Shown here piece by piece: positions 41,143 to 41,171 of a stretch of DNA of 41,171 nucleotides. A program made the translations under genes and the position numbers. The notes beneath the pieces were generated by a model, which was given only the letters and a program-made list of their open reading frames with translations, was not told where the DNA came from and searched no databases. Origin of the DNA: an uncultured Prevotellaceae bacterium (GTDB lineage: Bacteria; Bacteroidota; Bacteroidia; Bacteroidales; Bacteroidaceae); contig CAMHKU010000013.1 of NCBI GenBank assembly GCA_946185805.1, forward strand, positions 1-41,171. The letters are read 5' to 3'. Position 1 is the stretch's first letter. Each line of letters opens with the position of its first letter.

Positions 41143-41171
41143 ATGAAAAGAAAGATTTTCAGTAAACTGCT
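41143..41171 (+). CDS. 5' end of a gene, probable signal peptide
   Basis: ATG followed by KRKIFSKL runs off the right edge. The basic start followed by hydrophobic residues looks like a signal-peptide n-region, and a promoter with a long leader lies upstream. MKRKIFSKLL is a start I recall from Bacteroidales surface proteins, but ten codons cannot identify the family. Confidence 0.6.

Overview
The window looks like a chromosomal segment of a Prevotella-like member of the Bacteroidales. Four things point there. Housekeeping proteins are of Bacteroidetes type (Era, PurB, AsnS, MutL with a DQHRA motif, and a pseudouridine synthase with an R/G/Q/Y-rich head). Promoters repeatedly match the Bacteroidetes sigma factor -7 box TAnnTTTG, about 20 bp after a TTG/TTTG -33 box. 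Secreted proteins include a C10 cysteine protease with a C-terminal sorting-like tail and a DUF4450-like glycosidase. Shine-Dalgarno sequences are mostly absent. No genus-level marker was tested.

Layout. 1-2.2 kb: secreted C10 (streptopain-like) protease on the minus strand. 2.3-7.7 kb: plus-strand block YceD/DUF177, rpmF, fabH, era, an outer-membrane barrel protein, der and a small lipoprotein. 7.8-8.3 kb: C-terminal remnant of an AAA-type ATPase on the minus strand. 8.5-11.3 kb: lipid transport genes (MlaE, MlaF, LptB). 11.3-12.4 kb: about 1.1 kb without genes but full of repeats and hairpins. 12.4-19.7 kb: tig, clpP, clpX, recQ, guaB. 19.8-26.6 kb: two periplasmic PPIases, an OstA/LptA-like protein and mutL. 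26.6-28.5 kb: acyltransferase-3 plus SGNH hydrolase. 28.5-32.7 kb: minus-strand surface-polysaccharide operon (flippase, GT2, DUF6625-like transferase, acyltransferase-3) whose genes overlap by 4 nt. 32.9-35.9 kb: large secreted glycosidase. 36.0-41.2 kb: tRNA-Val, purB, rluB-like gene, asnS and the first codons of another secreted protein.

How the genes work together. Several blocks serve the outer envelope: Mla/Lpt transport, SurA-type chaperones with an OstA-like protein, polysaccharide export and O-acylation. The rest is core information processing (ribosome GTPases, trigger factor and ClpXP, RecQ, MutL) and nucleotide metabolism (GuaB, PurB).

The most unusual feature is a dense set of short repeats and palindromes that occur both between genes and in frame inside genes. 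A GC-rich palindrome sits inside purB and asnS and again just after asnS. One 29-nt palindromic repeat is read in two different frames in neighbouring genes. A 9-bp-period array is intergenic at 37.7 kb and forms the signal peptide of a lipoprotein at 7.2 kb. A 29-nt AT-rich repeat is intergenic before rpmF and coding at the end of the C10 protease. Degenerate 7-bp arrays sit immediately before five genes, and two of these end in the same 26-nt cassette. I propose that this genome carries coding-invading micro-repeats, comparable in concept to Rickettsia palindromic elements. All calls rest on reading the sequence; no database search was run.
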